Origin: JAFGBI01 sp964454025 | GTDB taxonomy: Bacteria; Myxococcota_A; Polyangia; Polyangiales; Polyangiaceae | Direction of reading: 5' to 3' | DNA: 64,000 bases | Assembly: GCA_964454025.1 (NCBI GenBank) | Contig: CAYVRP010000028.1 | Coordinates: 1-64,000 of the forward strand | In this document: positions 8,002 to 16,176 of the stretch, piece by piece | Position numbering within the stretch: position 1 is the stretch's first letter | Layout of the letters: each line of letters begins with the position of its first letter | Notes under the pieces: generated by a model | What the model saw: only the letters and a program-made list of their open reading frames with translations | Database searches by the model: none | What the model was told of the DNA's origin: nothing | Made by a program: the position numbers and the translations under genes

Positions 8002-9071
8002 GACGTGCGCGTCTCCCGCTCCTTGCGCAGCGCCAGCCCGAGCGCGACCGGGAGCTGCGCCGCGCGCCGCTGGAGCAGCACGGGGTCGACCTCGCGCTCG
8101 ACGGCGACCCCCTCGGTGGGCGCCCAGGCGGAGACGGGGACCCGGGCGCGCCGCTCGATCGCCTGGGCCAGCGCCACCAGGTTCGCGGTCCCGCCCGTGA
8201 GGTAGATGTGCGCGATCTCGTTCTCGCCGCTGGTGGCCATGAAGAAGTCGAGCGACCGCTGGATCTCGGCCGCGATGGAGTCGGTCACCGCCTCGATGAC
8301 CGCGATCACTTGCTGCGGGACCATCCCGGGGCGGTCGGCTTCGTCCGCGGACGAGCCGCCGCACTTGTACGCCTCGGCCTGCTCGAACGGGATGTTGAGC
8401 TGCTTCTGGATCTCCTCGGTGATGACGTTGCCGCCGTTGGCGATCTCGCGCGTGAAGGCGCTGATCCCGTTGGAGACGATGTTCAACGAGCTGAGACTGG
8501 CGCCGACGTTGATGATGGCGATCGTCTGCTCGGGGGGCAGGCCCCGGGTGGCCTCGAAGAGGTTCTGCACGGTGAAGGCGTCGATGTCGCAGACCACGGG
8601 GCGGAGCTTGGCGTCGCGAGCGAGCTGCGCGTAGTCGTTGATCTGGTCGCGCTTGGCGGCCACCAGCAACAGATCCATCTGGCTCGCCTCGGGGCGGCGC
8701 CGGAGGACCTGGTAGTCCACCTGGACGTCCTTGATGTCGAAGGGGATGTGCTGCTCCGCCTCCCAGTGGATCTGCTCGTCGAGCTCCGCCGCCGTCATGA
8801 TGGGCACGGTGATCTTGCGGATGATGACGCTCTGCCCGGAGACGCTGAGCGCGACCTCCTTCTGCCGGATGCGCGCGTCATGGAACACCCGCTGCAGCAC
8901 CTCCACGACGTTCCCGGCGTCCATCACCTGCCCGTCGACGATGGTCTGCGGCGGGAGGGGGGCGAACCCGAACCGGACGAGCGAAGGCGCCCGCCGGACC
9001 TCGCGGATCTGACACACCTTGATCGAGCTCGTACCGATGTCGACGCCGACCAGGTTCCTGCCTTCGCCCAT
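7998..9071 (-). CDS. pilM: Type IV pilus actin-like ATPase PilM
   Basis: A 357-residue cytoplasmic protein of the FtsA/actin-like fold. The phosphate-1 motif is GVDIGTSSIKV (residues 9-19), and phosphate-2/adenosine elements include IAIINVGASLSSLNI and AHIYLTGGTANL. Other PilM-typical stretches are EQIHWEAEQHIPFD and VDYQVL. PilM binds the PilN N-terminus and assembles the inner alignment ring. It is the first pil gene of the block. A 125-bp gap separates it from the gene upstream, so a promoter could lie at 9072-9196. Confidence 0.96.
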   Translation of the reverse strand: MGEGRNLVGVDIGTSSIKVCQIREVRRAPSLVRFGFAPLPPQTIVDGQVMDAGNVVEVLQRVFHDARIRQKEVALSVSGQSVIIRKITVPIMTAAELDEQIHWEAEQHIPFDIKDVQVDYQVLRRRPEASQMDLLLVAAKRDQINDYAQLARDAKLRPVVCDIDAFTVQNLFEATRGLPPEQTIAIINVGASLSSLNIVSNGISAFTREIANGGNVITEEIQKQLNIPFEQAEAYKCGGSSADEADRPGMVPQQVIAVIEAVTDSIAAEIQRSLDFFMATSGENEIAHIYLTGGTANLVALAQAIERRARVPVSAWAPTEGVAVEREVDPVLLQRRAAQLPVALGLALRKERETRTS

Positions 9072-9196
9072 GAGACCTCGCGCGCGGACGCCAGTCCGCC
9101 TCGGAAACTCTGGCACCCGGCGCGCACGACCGGCAAGAAACCGCCGCGCCGGACCCCAGGCCGGCGAGCCGAGCCCGGCGGACCGCTCGCGGCGGT

Positions 9197-11803
9197 TCAA
9201 TGCCCGTGGACGCCAGGAGCGGCAGCGCGCGGCTCGCTGCCGGGCGTCGTCGTGATCGGGGGCGGAGAAGGCGCGGCCCAGCGGTAGGCGCGAGGACGCA
9301 TGGTGCGGTCCAGCGCGAGCAGCACGGTCGCGTCCTCGCGCGGGCGCGGCGGCGTTTCCGTGCCCGCCTGCTGCACGAAGGGCGGCAGCTGGGCGCCGCG
9401 CTCGAGCTCGACCACGAGCTTGCACCCCGCGAGGACGAGCGCGCTCGCCAGCACGGCGCCGGTGTCGTGGGTCGCCCGCGCCACCACCACCCGCCCGTCG
9501 TCGGTCACCCCCAGCGCGGCGCGCTCGCGCATCGGGCCGGGCGCCGCGGCGCGGGGCTCCAGCGCGGAGCCGACCGCGAGCAGCGGGAGCTGGACCGCCG
9601 CCTCGCCCGCGGCGAGCCGGAGGTTCGGGGACGGGGGCGAGATCCGCAGCGTTCCTTCCGGGGACACCACCAGCGTCGCCGCCTCGTCGCGGAGCGGCAG
9701 CGTGGGGAGGTGGTGGAAGCTCAAGCCCAGTCGCTGCTCCGGCGTCGTGGCCCCCAACCCGACGGCGGCCACGGCGCGGGCCTGATCCGCCGCCGCCAGC
9801 TCCAGCACGGGCGGCGGCGCGTCGAGGGGGCGTGGCTCCCGCTCCCCCGCCCGCAGGGCGAAGTCGAAGCGTTCGTCGGCGAAGCTCGTGAGCTCGACGT
9901 TGACCCCACCCACCGGCAGGCGCGCGGAGAAGATGGCGGGGAGGAAGTCGGGATCCGGCTGCCTGCCCGGGCACGCCCGCCAGGTTCCCGACGGGAGCGG
10001 CGGGGGCGCCAGGTCCCGAACCAGGACGTAGAAGAAGTCCTTGGCCGAGGCGAAGATGAACTTGTCGGGCGCGATCTTCATCGCGGGGTCGGCCTTGCGC
10101 AGCTCGAAGCGGTGCTGATCCATGTCGAGCACGTCCGCGAAGACGAAGCCGCAATGGCCGGGGTTCATGTCGAGGTGGAGGGCGTAGGTGCAGCCGGCCT
10201 GCCGCAGGCCTCGCCCGAGGCTCTCCGCGTCGATGCTCGCGCCGAAGCCGTACAGGACGTGGCCCGCCGCGGTGACGCAGAGGGCCGTCCGTTGCGTCTG
10301 CACGCTGGTGCCGCCGAGCTGCTCTCCCCAGGTCTTGCGCCCCGTCGGGTTCACGATCCCGTCGACGAGCAGCGGTTCGAGGTTCTGGCGCAACGACACC
10401 ACGTCGGCGGGCAACGCCGGAGGCCCAGACCAGGTCCCGAAGCCGACGCGCCCCCGGTCGTCGACGAGGAACGTCGCCGCGCCGGCCACGGGCGGCAGCA
10501 GGCCCCGTCGGTCCACGACCATCCCGTAGGTCCCGTGATCGGTCTTGAAGGCACCGTTGAACGTCGCGACGACGCGGTCGAGCACGCCAGGATCGCGCGG
10601 GATGCGCCCGGTGCCGGGCGGCCCGGGCAGGGGCTTCGGGTCCTCGTGCCCCGCCTGGACCCGCAGATCGAGCTGGCGCATGTCGAGCGCGACGAGGAGG
10701 AGCCGCGAGTAGGGGCGCTCCGGGTCCGGGCGGACGAAGGTGCGAAAGAAGTAGGGGGGCGCCCCCTCCTTCGCCCCGGCGACGCGCGCGAGGAAGGGGT
10801 ACTCCACGGGCTCCCACACGCCCTCGCCGGGCAGCTCTTCCTGCCACATCGAGGGCAGGTTCGGCGGCGGCCATTCGTCGCCCGGGGCCGCGGCGACGCG
10901 GCGCGGTGCCGCAGCGGCGGGGGCCGCGACCCGGGCTCCTCCGGCGCCGCCGCGCAGCAGGAAGGCCACCCGGCGCCCCAGGTCGGCGGCGGTGAAGGCC
11001 ACGCCCTCCGCCCACGCGACGGGGCCAGGCCCCACCTCCGCGCGCACGGTATCGACCGCCCAGAGCACGACGGGCTTGGCGGCGGGCCGCGGGCGCGAGA
11101 GGCGCGCGCCGGTGACCGGACCGCCTCCGGCCTGCGCCAGGGTCCCCGCGTCGAGGTCGTAGACGAGCGCGCGGCTGCGGCCGTCCGCCGCGATGACCAG
11201 CCGGGGCGGGGCGAGCTCGACGTCGACTGCGGCCGGCGGGACGTCGAAGAGGATGTCGGTGCGCCCGAGCCCGCGGAGGGTCCCGGTCTGCTGCCACGCG
11301 GTGAGCGCACGCGGGAGCACGGCGAGCGGCGAGGCGTCCGCCTCGGGCGGTGCGGCGCCCTCGAGATCCAGGACCGTGACCGCCTGCACCGCCCCGTAGG
11401 CTACGCTGGCGAAGGCGGCATGACCGGAGCGGGCGGCGAGCCCCGCCTCGTCACCGAGCGGGGTCTGCGAGAGGTTGCGCGGCGCGAGGACCCGGGCGGG
11501 CGCGCCGTCGCGCCCCACCCGTACCCGGGCGCGGAAGAGGTCCCGGCGAGCGTCGGCGCCGGCCGCCGCGAGGAAGAGGACGCGCCGCCCGAGCAACGCG
11601 TCCGCCAGGAGCCCACGCGACGGCTCCCAGACGATGTCCGCTGGATCGACCCGTCCGCCGACGCGAGCGCCGAGCGCCTGGGCGAGCCCCGGAGGGGTCG
11701 GGGGCGGGGGCGGCGGCGCGACCGCCCGCTCGAGCAGCGCGAGGGCCGACAGGACGGCGAGCACGCCCGCCCGGGGCCGGACGAAGCCGAGGATCCACCG
11801 CAT
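9197..11803 (-). CDS. Large exported protein with a phosphodiester glycosidase-like (NAGPA/DUF2233) domain
   Basis: An 868-residue protein with an N-terminal hydrophobic anchor (about residues 8-22) followed by a Pro-rich stretch. Residues about 405-555 match the character of the NAGPA/DUF2233 family: VVATFNGAFKTDHGTYGM, FLVDDRGRVGFGTW, TALCVTAAGHVLYGFGASID, and ALHLDMNPGHCGFVF. Family members cleave phosphodiester-linked N-acetylglucosamine or related sugars. The flanking 400 and 300 residues were not recognised. The ATG at 11803 has GAGG about 7 bases upstream. It reads into the pilM block, so it could be co-transcribed with the pilus genes, and it is divergent from cdsA. Confidence 0.7.
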   Translation of the reverse strand: MRWILGFVRPRAGVLAVLSALALLERAVAPPPPPPTPPGLAQALGARVGGRVDPADIVWEPSRGLLADALLGRRVLFLAAAGADARRDLFRARVRVGRDGAPARVLAPRNLSQTPLGDEAGLAARSGHAAFASVAYGAVQAVTVLDLEGAAPPEADASPLAVLPRALTAWQQTGTLRGLGRTDILFDVPPAAVDVELAPPRLVIAADGRSRALVYDLDAGTLAQAGGGPVTGARLSRPRPAAKPVVLWAVDTVRAEVGPGPVAWAEGVAFTAADLGRRVAFLLRGGAGGARVAAPAAAAPRRVAAAPGDEWPPPNLPSMWQEELPGEGVWEPVEYPFLARVAGAKEGAPPYFFRTFVRPDPERPYSRLLLVALDMRQLDLRVQAGHEDPKPLPGPPGTGRIPRDPGVLDRVVATFNGAFKTDHGTYGMVVDRRGLLPPVAGAATFLVDDRGRVGFGTWSGPPALPADVVSLRQNLEPLLVDGIVNPTGRKTWGEQLGGTSVQTQRTALCVTAAGHVLYGFGASIDAESLGRGLRQAGCTYALHLDMNPGHCGFVFADVLDMDQHRFELRKADPAMKIAPDKFIFASAKDFFYVLVRDLAPPPLPSGTWRACPGRQPDPDFLPAIFSARLPVGGVNVELTSFADERFDFALRAGEREPRPLDAPPPVLELAAADQARAVAAVGLGATTPEQRLGLSFHHLPTLPLRDEAATLVVSPEGTLRISPPSPNLRLAAGEAAVQLPLLAVGSALEPRAAAPGPMRERAALGVTDDGRVVVARATHDTGAVLASALVLAGCKLVVELERGAQLPPFVQQAGTETPPRPREDATVLLALDRTMRPRAYRWAAPSPPPITTTPGSEPRAAAPGVHGH

Positions 11804-11990
11804 GCCTGACCTCGAAGGGCAGAGCCATAGCGGGGCGGCTGCCCTCGAGCAAGGCGCAAGCGGGGCCGTGACGGGGGGTGTTGGGGGCGGCGCCGGCGCC
11901 GAGCGCGCGCGTGGCGACACCTCCCTCTTTTTGGGGCTGCCCGCCACCCCGGCGCACGGTAGGAATTGATGAACCTATCGCGCGGGCGTC

Positions 11991-12824
11991 GTGAAGCTCA
12001 AGGATCTCACCGTTCGGTTGCTCACGGCGGGCCTGCTCATCCCGGTGCTCGGGTGGGCGCTCTTCTTCGCTTCGCCGTGGGTCTGGTACGCGGTCGTCGC
12101 GCTGGCCATCGCCGTCTCCGCAGCAGAGCTGTTCGCGATGACGCACGGCCGCGACCCGATCAGCCAGGCCGTCGGCGTCGCCAGCACCCTGCTGGTGTCC
12201 GGCGCGATCTACCTCTACTCCGACGACGCGCGAGCGCTGCTCACGGTGCTGCTGGTGCTGCCGATGGTGGGGATGCTGATCCCGCTGTGGCGGCTGGGCG
12301 CGATCGCCACCGCGGGGCCGCGGCAGATGGCGGGCGTCGCGGGGCCCCTCTACCTCGGCGCGCTGCTCACGACCCTCGCCCTGCTCCGCCGCGACCTGGG
12401 CGCCGACGGTCCCGGGTACGTCGCGATGGCCCTGCCCTTCGCCTGGTGCGGAGACACCGGCGCGTACTTCGCCGGGAGCTACCTCGGCAAGGTGAAGCTA
12501 TACCCCGAGATCAGCCCCGCCAAGACGCGCGGCGGGCTGGCGGGCGCCGTCGCCGGCTCGTGCCTCGCCGCGCTGCCCGCACACTTCTGGTACCTGCCCG
12601 CGGTCCCGTTCGCCGACGCCGTCGGCCTCGCCGTCTTCGCCGGCCTCCTGGGACAGGGCGGGGATCTGGTGGAGTCGCTCCTGAAACGATCGAGCGGGAC
12701 CAAGGACTCCGGCTGGATCTTGCCCGGCCACGGCGGCGTGCTCGACCGGATCGACTCGCTCACGACCGTCGGCCCGATCGTGTACCTGTACGCGCTGTGG
12801 GCGACGGCGGGCGCGCCCGGTTGA
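11991..12824 (+). CDS. cdsA: Phosphatidate cytidylyltransferase
   Basis: A 277-residue polytopic inner-membrane enzyme that converts phosphatidate + CTP to CDP-diacylglycerol, the entry point for phosphatidylethanolamine and phosphatidylglycerol synthesis. About eight hydrophobic helices are visible. The family signature is complete at residues 229-255: SLLKRSSGTKDSG, then ILPGHGGVLDRID. The start is the GTG at 11991. A 48-bp gap separates the stop from the outer-membrane barrel gene, so the downstream electron-transfer genes may share its transcript. In many bacteria cdsA instead sits with uppS and dxr; neither is visible here. Confidence 0.95.
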   Translation: MKLKDLTVRLLTAGLLIPVLGWALFFASPWVWYAVVALAIAVSAAELFAMTHGRDPISQAVGVASTLLVSGAIYLYSDDARALLTVLLVLPMVGMLIPLWRLGAIATAGPRQMAGVAGPLYLGALLTTLALLRRDLGADGPGYVAMALPFAWCGDTGAYFAGSYLGKVKLYPEISPAKTRGGLAGAVAGSCLAALPAHFWYLPAVPFADAVGLAVFAGLLGQGGDLVESLLKRSSGTKDSGWILPGHGGVLDRIDSLTTVGPIVYLYALWATAGAPG

Positions 12825-12872
12825 CAGCGGCCGCGCCGCTCGGCCATCGTCGGCGGGACGGTGGGAGGCGTG

Positions 12873-14378
12873 GTGCGTCGCTGCAGAGGGTTCGTCACCG
12901 CCGCTCTCCTCACCGTCGGCGTGAGCCCCGGGCCGGCCGCCGCCGCGGACGCCACGGCCTACGCCTCCAGCGAGCTCCAGCTCTACTCGGTGCCAAACCC
13001 GTACGGGACCCGGGAGCTCCGGCGGCGCCGCTACACGCAGACGCTCGGGCTCACGGTCGCCGACGTGCTCGAGCGCGGGGACGCCGGAGGACCGGCCGTG
13101 ACGTTCTCGTCACGGCTGCGCCTCGACGCCGATCTCGGCCAGCCGAGCGCGCTGCGCGACCCGACGCGGGCGGACGAGTTCGTCCCGGGCATGTCGCTCG
13201 CGCCCGTGGACGTGCAGTACGCCTACTTCGACGTCCGCCGGCTCGGCGGGGAGGCGCTGTCCGTGCGCGTGGGGCGCCAGTACCTGGTGGACCCGCTGGG
13301 GTGGTGGTCGTTCGATGGAGCGCGGCTCCGGGTCGACACCCCGGCGCCGATCGCGCTCCTCGCCTTCGGCGGCGCCGAGCAGCGCGACGGGATCCCGCTG
13401 CTCGCCACCTCGCGCTTCACCGCGGACGGGGTGTTCCGCGGCTCGCGCCGGGACCTCGAGCTCAACCAGTGGCCGAGCTACCTCGACGCGCGTCGCGTCG
13501 CGCCCGCCTTCGGCTTCGGCGCCGCCTCGCACGAGCTGGGCTGGCTCGACGCGGAGGTCGTCTACCGTCGCGTGGAGGAACGCGACGCCGCCTTCGTGAC
13601 GATCTTCCCGGAGACACCGGGGGCGCTCGGGGTCATCACGAGCCGGCGGGTGGCGACCGAGCGGCTGGCGGGCGCGCTCCGCCTCTCCCGCGCGGAGCTC
13701 GGGGCGCTCGCCGGGCGCCTCGCCTACGACTTCATCGTCGGGCGCTGGCACGAACACGCCGCGAGCCTGAGCTGGTTCGTGGGGGAGCCGGTCACCCTCT
13801 CGATCGGCTACGAGCACTCCCTGCCGTCGTTCGACGGCGACTCGATCTTCAACTGGTTCGCGACCTCCCCGGTGACGACCGCCGAGGTGGCCGCTGATCT
13901 GCACGTCCGCCCTCGCCTCTCACTCTCGCCGCGGGTGGGCCTGCGCGCCTACGGCGACCCGCGCGCGGGCGGCGAGGCGGACCCGGCGACGACGTCGGCG
14001 GACCCCCCGCCCACCGAGGCGGCCGCGTCGGCCGCGTTCGGGAGCCTGGCGGTGGTCCATCACTGGGCCGCGGGGAGCGTCACCTTCGACACCGCCGGCG
14101 ACGGTGGACCCGACGGGCACCGCTTGGGAACGGGCGCCGAGGTCGAGCAGACCTTCCGGGATGGCTTCTACGACACGGTGGCCGGCGTCTCGCTCCACGA
14201 CTGGCATGACGACCAGCAGCCGGCGCGGGACGCGACGAGCCTGTCGTACCTCCTCGGGGGCGGCGTGCACCCGGCGAACGGCGCGCGCCTCGGGGTGGAG
14301 TGGGAGCACACGACCAACCGCCTCGTCGGGCAGCGCTTCCGCTGCCTCTTCACCCTGCGGCTGGAGGTGGGACGATGA
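12873..14378 (+). CDS. Putative outer-membrane beta-barrel partner of a multiheme cytochrome
   Basis: A 501-residue exported protein. The GTG at 12873 was chosen because GGGAGG lies 4 bases upstream and the start gives a good signal peptide (RRCRGFVTAALLTVG..., cleavage near AAA-ADA). Other in-frame GTGs lie at 12861 and 12870. The mature chain has many alternating hydrophobic/polar stretches typical of barrel strands (VTFSSRLRLDADLG, SVRVGRQYLVD, VTLSIGYEHSL, RCLFTLRLEVG) and repeated short acidic/Gly loops. It has no CXXC near its N-terminus, unlike MtrB. Its stop overlaps the start of the 13-heme cytochrome (ATGA). That coupling suggests a porin that sheathes the cytochrome. The barrel and function are inferred from sequence character and context. 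Confidence 0.6.
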   Translation: MRRCRGFVTAALLTVGVSPGPAAAADATAYASSELQLYSVPNPYGTRELRRRRYTQTLGLTVADVLERGDAGGPAVTFSSRLRLDADLGQPSALRDPTRADEFVPGMSLAPVDVQYAYFDVRRLGGEALSVRVGRQYLVDPLGWWSFDGARLRVDTPAPIALLAFGGAEQRDGIPLLATSRFTADGVFRGSRRDLELNQWPSYLDARRVAPAFGFGAASHELGWLDAEVVYRRVEERDAAFVTIFPETPGALGVITSRRVATERLAGALRLSRAELGALAGRLAYDFIVGRWHEHAASLSWFVGEPVTLSIGYEHSLPSFDGDSIFNWFATSPVTTAEVAADLHVRPRLSLSPRVGLRAYGDPRAGGEADPATTSADPPPTEAAASAAFGSLAVVHHWAAGSVTFDTAGDGGPDGHRLGTGAEVEQTFRDGFYDTVAGVSLHDWHDDQQPARDATSLSYLLGGGVHPANGARLGVEWEHTTNRLVGQRFRCLFTLRLEVGR

Positions 14379-15679
14379 CACGAGGCTGGCCCGCCCGGCT
14401 CGGGATCGCCCTGGTGTTGACGCTCGCCGCGGCGGCGGCGCTCCTCGGCGGCCCCCCCGCCGCGCGCGCCAACGGCGCGCCGCGAGCGCCGTCGTCGGGG
14501 TGGGCCAAGACGGCGCGCGCCGAAATCCCGGATCGGGTCGTGGACCTCAACCCGGGGATCTTCCCGGTCGAGCGCCGGACGGTGCGTTTCGAGCACCGCG
14601 TCCACGGCGCTCGGGCCGGGCTCCGGTGCGTCGACTGCCACCCTGACGCCACCTCGAGCCGACGCGCGTCCGATCTGCTGCTGCCGGCCGGGATCGCCTG
14701 CGATCGCTGTCACCAGACGGACCACCACGATCCGCTTCGAGCTTCGGCCCCTGCGGAGACGGTCGCCGGCACCTGCGGGCGCTGCCATGAGCTGGTGGCG
14801 GGCGAGCTGGATCGCATCGCCCCGCAACGCTACCCCCAGCCCAACCTCCGGTTCGATCACGGCGCCCACGCGGCACGCAACATCCATTGTGCACAATGTC
14901 ACCTGGGCGTGGCGAACGGCCGTGCAGAAGGCCGGGCGGGACTCCCTTCGATGCGCCGCTGCGCCACCTGCCACCTCGCTCCCCGCTCGGCCCGAGGTGA
15001 CGCGCCCGCGCGCTGTCAGACCTGCCACCTGACGCGGGGGGGGCGGCTGCGCACGAGCTTCGGTGGCGTCCCCCTGCTGCCGCCGCGGTGGCTGGGGCAC
15101 GCGGAGCACGGACCCGGGTTCGCCGAACACCACGCCGAGGCGGCGGGCACGGACTCCCGCTTCTGCGCGAATTGCCACGCCGAGAGCGAATGCGCGGCCT
15201 GCCATGACGGGCGCGTTCGCCCCCGGCGCCTCCACCCCAACGACTGGCTCAGTCTCCATGGTCGCGCGGCGACCCTCGGCTCGCCGCGGTGCGAGAGCTG
15301 TCACCGGCGGCAGTCGTTCTGCCTGGGGTGCCACCAGCGCCTGGGCGTCGCCGCCACAGGCCCCACCAGCGCCACCGCCCGGCGCGGCCGCCACCACCCC
15401 GCGCCAGCGATCTGGACCGACCCGCCCCGTACCCGGGCCCATCACGCCTCGGCCGCGCAGCGGAACCTGGAGGCGTGCATCGGCTGCCATGTGGAGCGCG
15501 ACTGTGTCGCCTGTCACGCGACCGCCGCCCGGGGAGGCGCCGGAGAGGGAATCGGCCACCGAGCCAACCCCCACTCCCCCGGCTTCTCCCGAAGCTGCGG
15601 CGCCGCGTTCCGCAGGAACCCCCGGCCCTGCTTGGTGTGCCACGCCCCTGACGACCCGGAGCTCGCCGCATGCGACTGA
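14375..15679 (+). CDS. 13-heme c-type cytochrome, exported
   Basis: A 434-residue cytochrome with an N-terminal Sec signal (residues about 8-32, ending PPAARA). Thirteen CXXCH heme-attachment motifs start at residues 85, 109, 134, 172, 196, 214, 264, 273, 306, 316, 368, 377 and 419. The spacing of roughly one heme per 33 residues is like MtrA-type periplasmic decahemes. Two repeats carry likely distal His ligands ahead of the heme site (VRFEHRVHG...CVDCH at 70-89 and LRFDHGAHA...CAQCH at 158-176). No lipobox is seen. The ATG at 14375 overlaps the barrel gene stop. The likely role is electron transfer through the periplasm to or across the outer membrane. The terminal oxidant or reductant is unknown. 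Confidence 0.85.
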   Translation: MTRGWPARLGIALVLTLAAAAALLGGPPAARANGAPRAPSSGWAKTARAEIPDRVVDLNPGIFPVERRTVRFEHRVHGARAGLRCVDCHPDATSSRRASDLLLPAGIACDRCHQTDHHDPLRASAPAETVAGTCGRCHELVAGELDRIAPQRYPQPNLRFDHGAHAARNIHCAQCHLGVANGRAEGRAGLPSMRRCATCHLAPRSARGDAPARCQTCHLTRGGRLRTSFGGVPLLPPRWLGHAEHGPGFAEHHAEAAGTDSRFCANCHAESECAACHDGRVRPRRLHPNDWLSLHGRAATLGSPRCESCHRRQSFCLGCHQRLGVAATGPTSATARRGRHHPAPAIWTDPPRTRAHHASAAQRNLEACIGCHVERDCVACHATAARGGAGEGIGHRANPHSPGFSRSCGAAFRRNPRPCLVCHAPDDPELAACD

Positions 15680-15807
15680 GTCGATCCGGCCCGGCCGTTG
15701 CCGCGTTCCCCCCGGCGGGCGCGGTCGGCGCGGCGCGAGCCGGCGCGGCGGCGCCCCGGGGCGACCGTGAATTGGCCGCCGAAGACGCGCCTTCGTTGCC
15801 AAACCGC

Positions 15808-15837
15808 TTGCGCAGTCGTTCCCCCGAAAGGTATAGG
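15808..15837 (+). promoter_or_regulatory. Possible sigma-70-type promoter for the 84-residue protein
   Basis: TTGCGC at 15808-15813 and TATAGG at 15832-15837 are separated by 18 bp, about 45 bp before the start at 15884. Both hexamers are only partial matches to TTGACA/TATAAT, but they sit in a locally less GC-rich patch. Confidence 0.3.
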
Positions 15838-15883
15838 CAGGCTTCGCCGATGCGGGCGTCGAGGGCGCCCAAGGAGGCCCTTG

Positions 15884-16138
15884 GTGAAGGAGCTGGCGCG
15901 GTATCTTCTTTCCAACCTGTACCTGGACTTCCAGGGCGACATCTCGGTGGAGAAGGTCCGGGAGTTCCTGCGAGAGGACGACAGCCGCGAGGCCCGGGCG
16001 TTGCTCTCGAAGATCATCGAGGAGAAGGGTGTCGACGACCTGCTCCTGACGCTCGCGGACTGCCTGAAGGACCACATCCGGACCGGTGTGACCGAGGAAA
16101 CCATCCGCGACCAGCTCGGGATGTACTCGGAGAGCTGA
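15884..16138 (+). CDS. Small all-helical protein of unknown function
   Basis: An 84-residue protein. The start is the GTG at 15884, fixed by a full AAGGAGG at 15871-15877, 6 bases upstream. This is one of the best ribosome binding sites in the window. The sequence is highly charged and helix-prone throughout (LYLDFQGDISVEKVREFLRE, SREARALLSKIIEEKGVDDL, CLKDHIRTGVTEETIRDQLG), with no signal peptide or membrane segment, so it should be cytoplasmic. No family was recognised. It lies between the multiheme cytochrome and the CX4CH lipoprotein; whether it belongs to that group or merely sits within it cannot be told. Confidence 0.75.
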   Translation: MKELARYLLSNLYLDFQGDISVEKVREFLREDDSREARALLSKIIEEKGVDDLLLTLADCLKDHIRTGVTEETIRDQLGMYSES

Positions 16139-16176
16139 GCGCGCCTCGCGCGTCGGCGCTCGCGGGGTGGTGCCGC

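Noticed and set aside
9200..11809. An 869-codon frame antisense to the DUF2233-type gene
   Set aside because: Same codon-bias shadow; no signal, motif or ribosome binding site.
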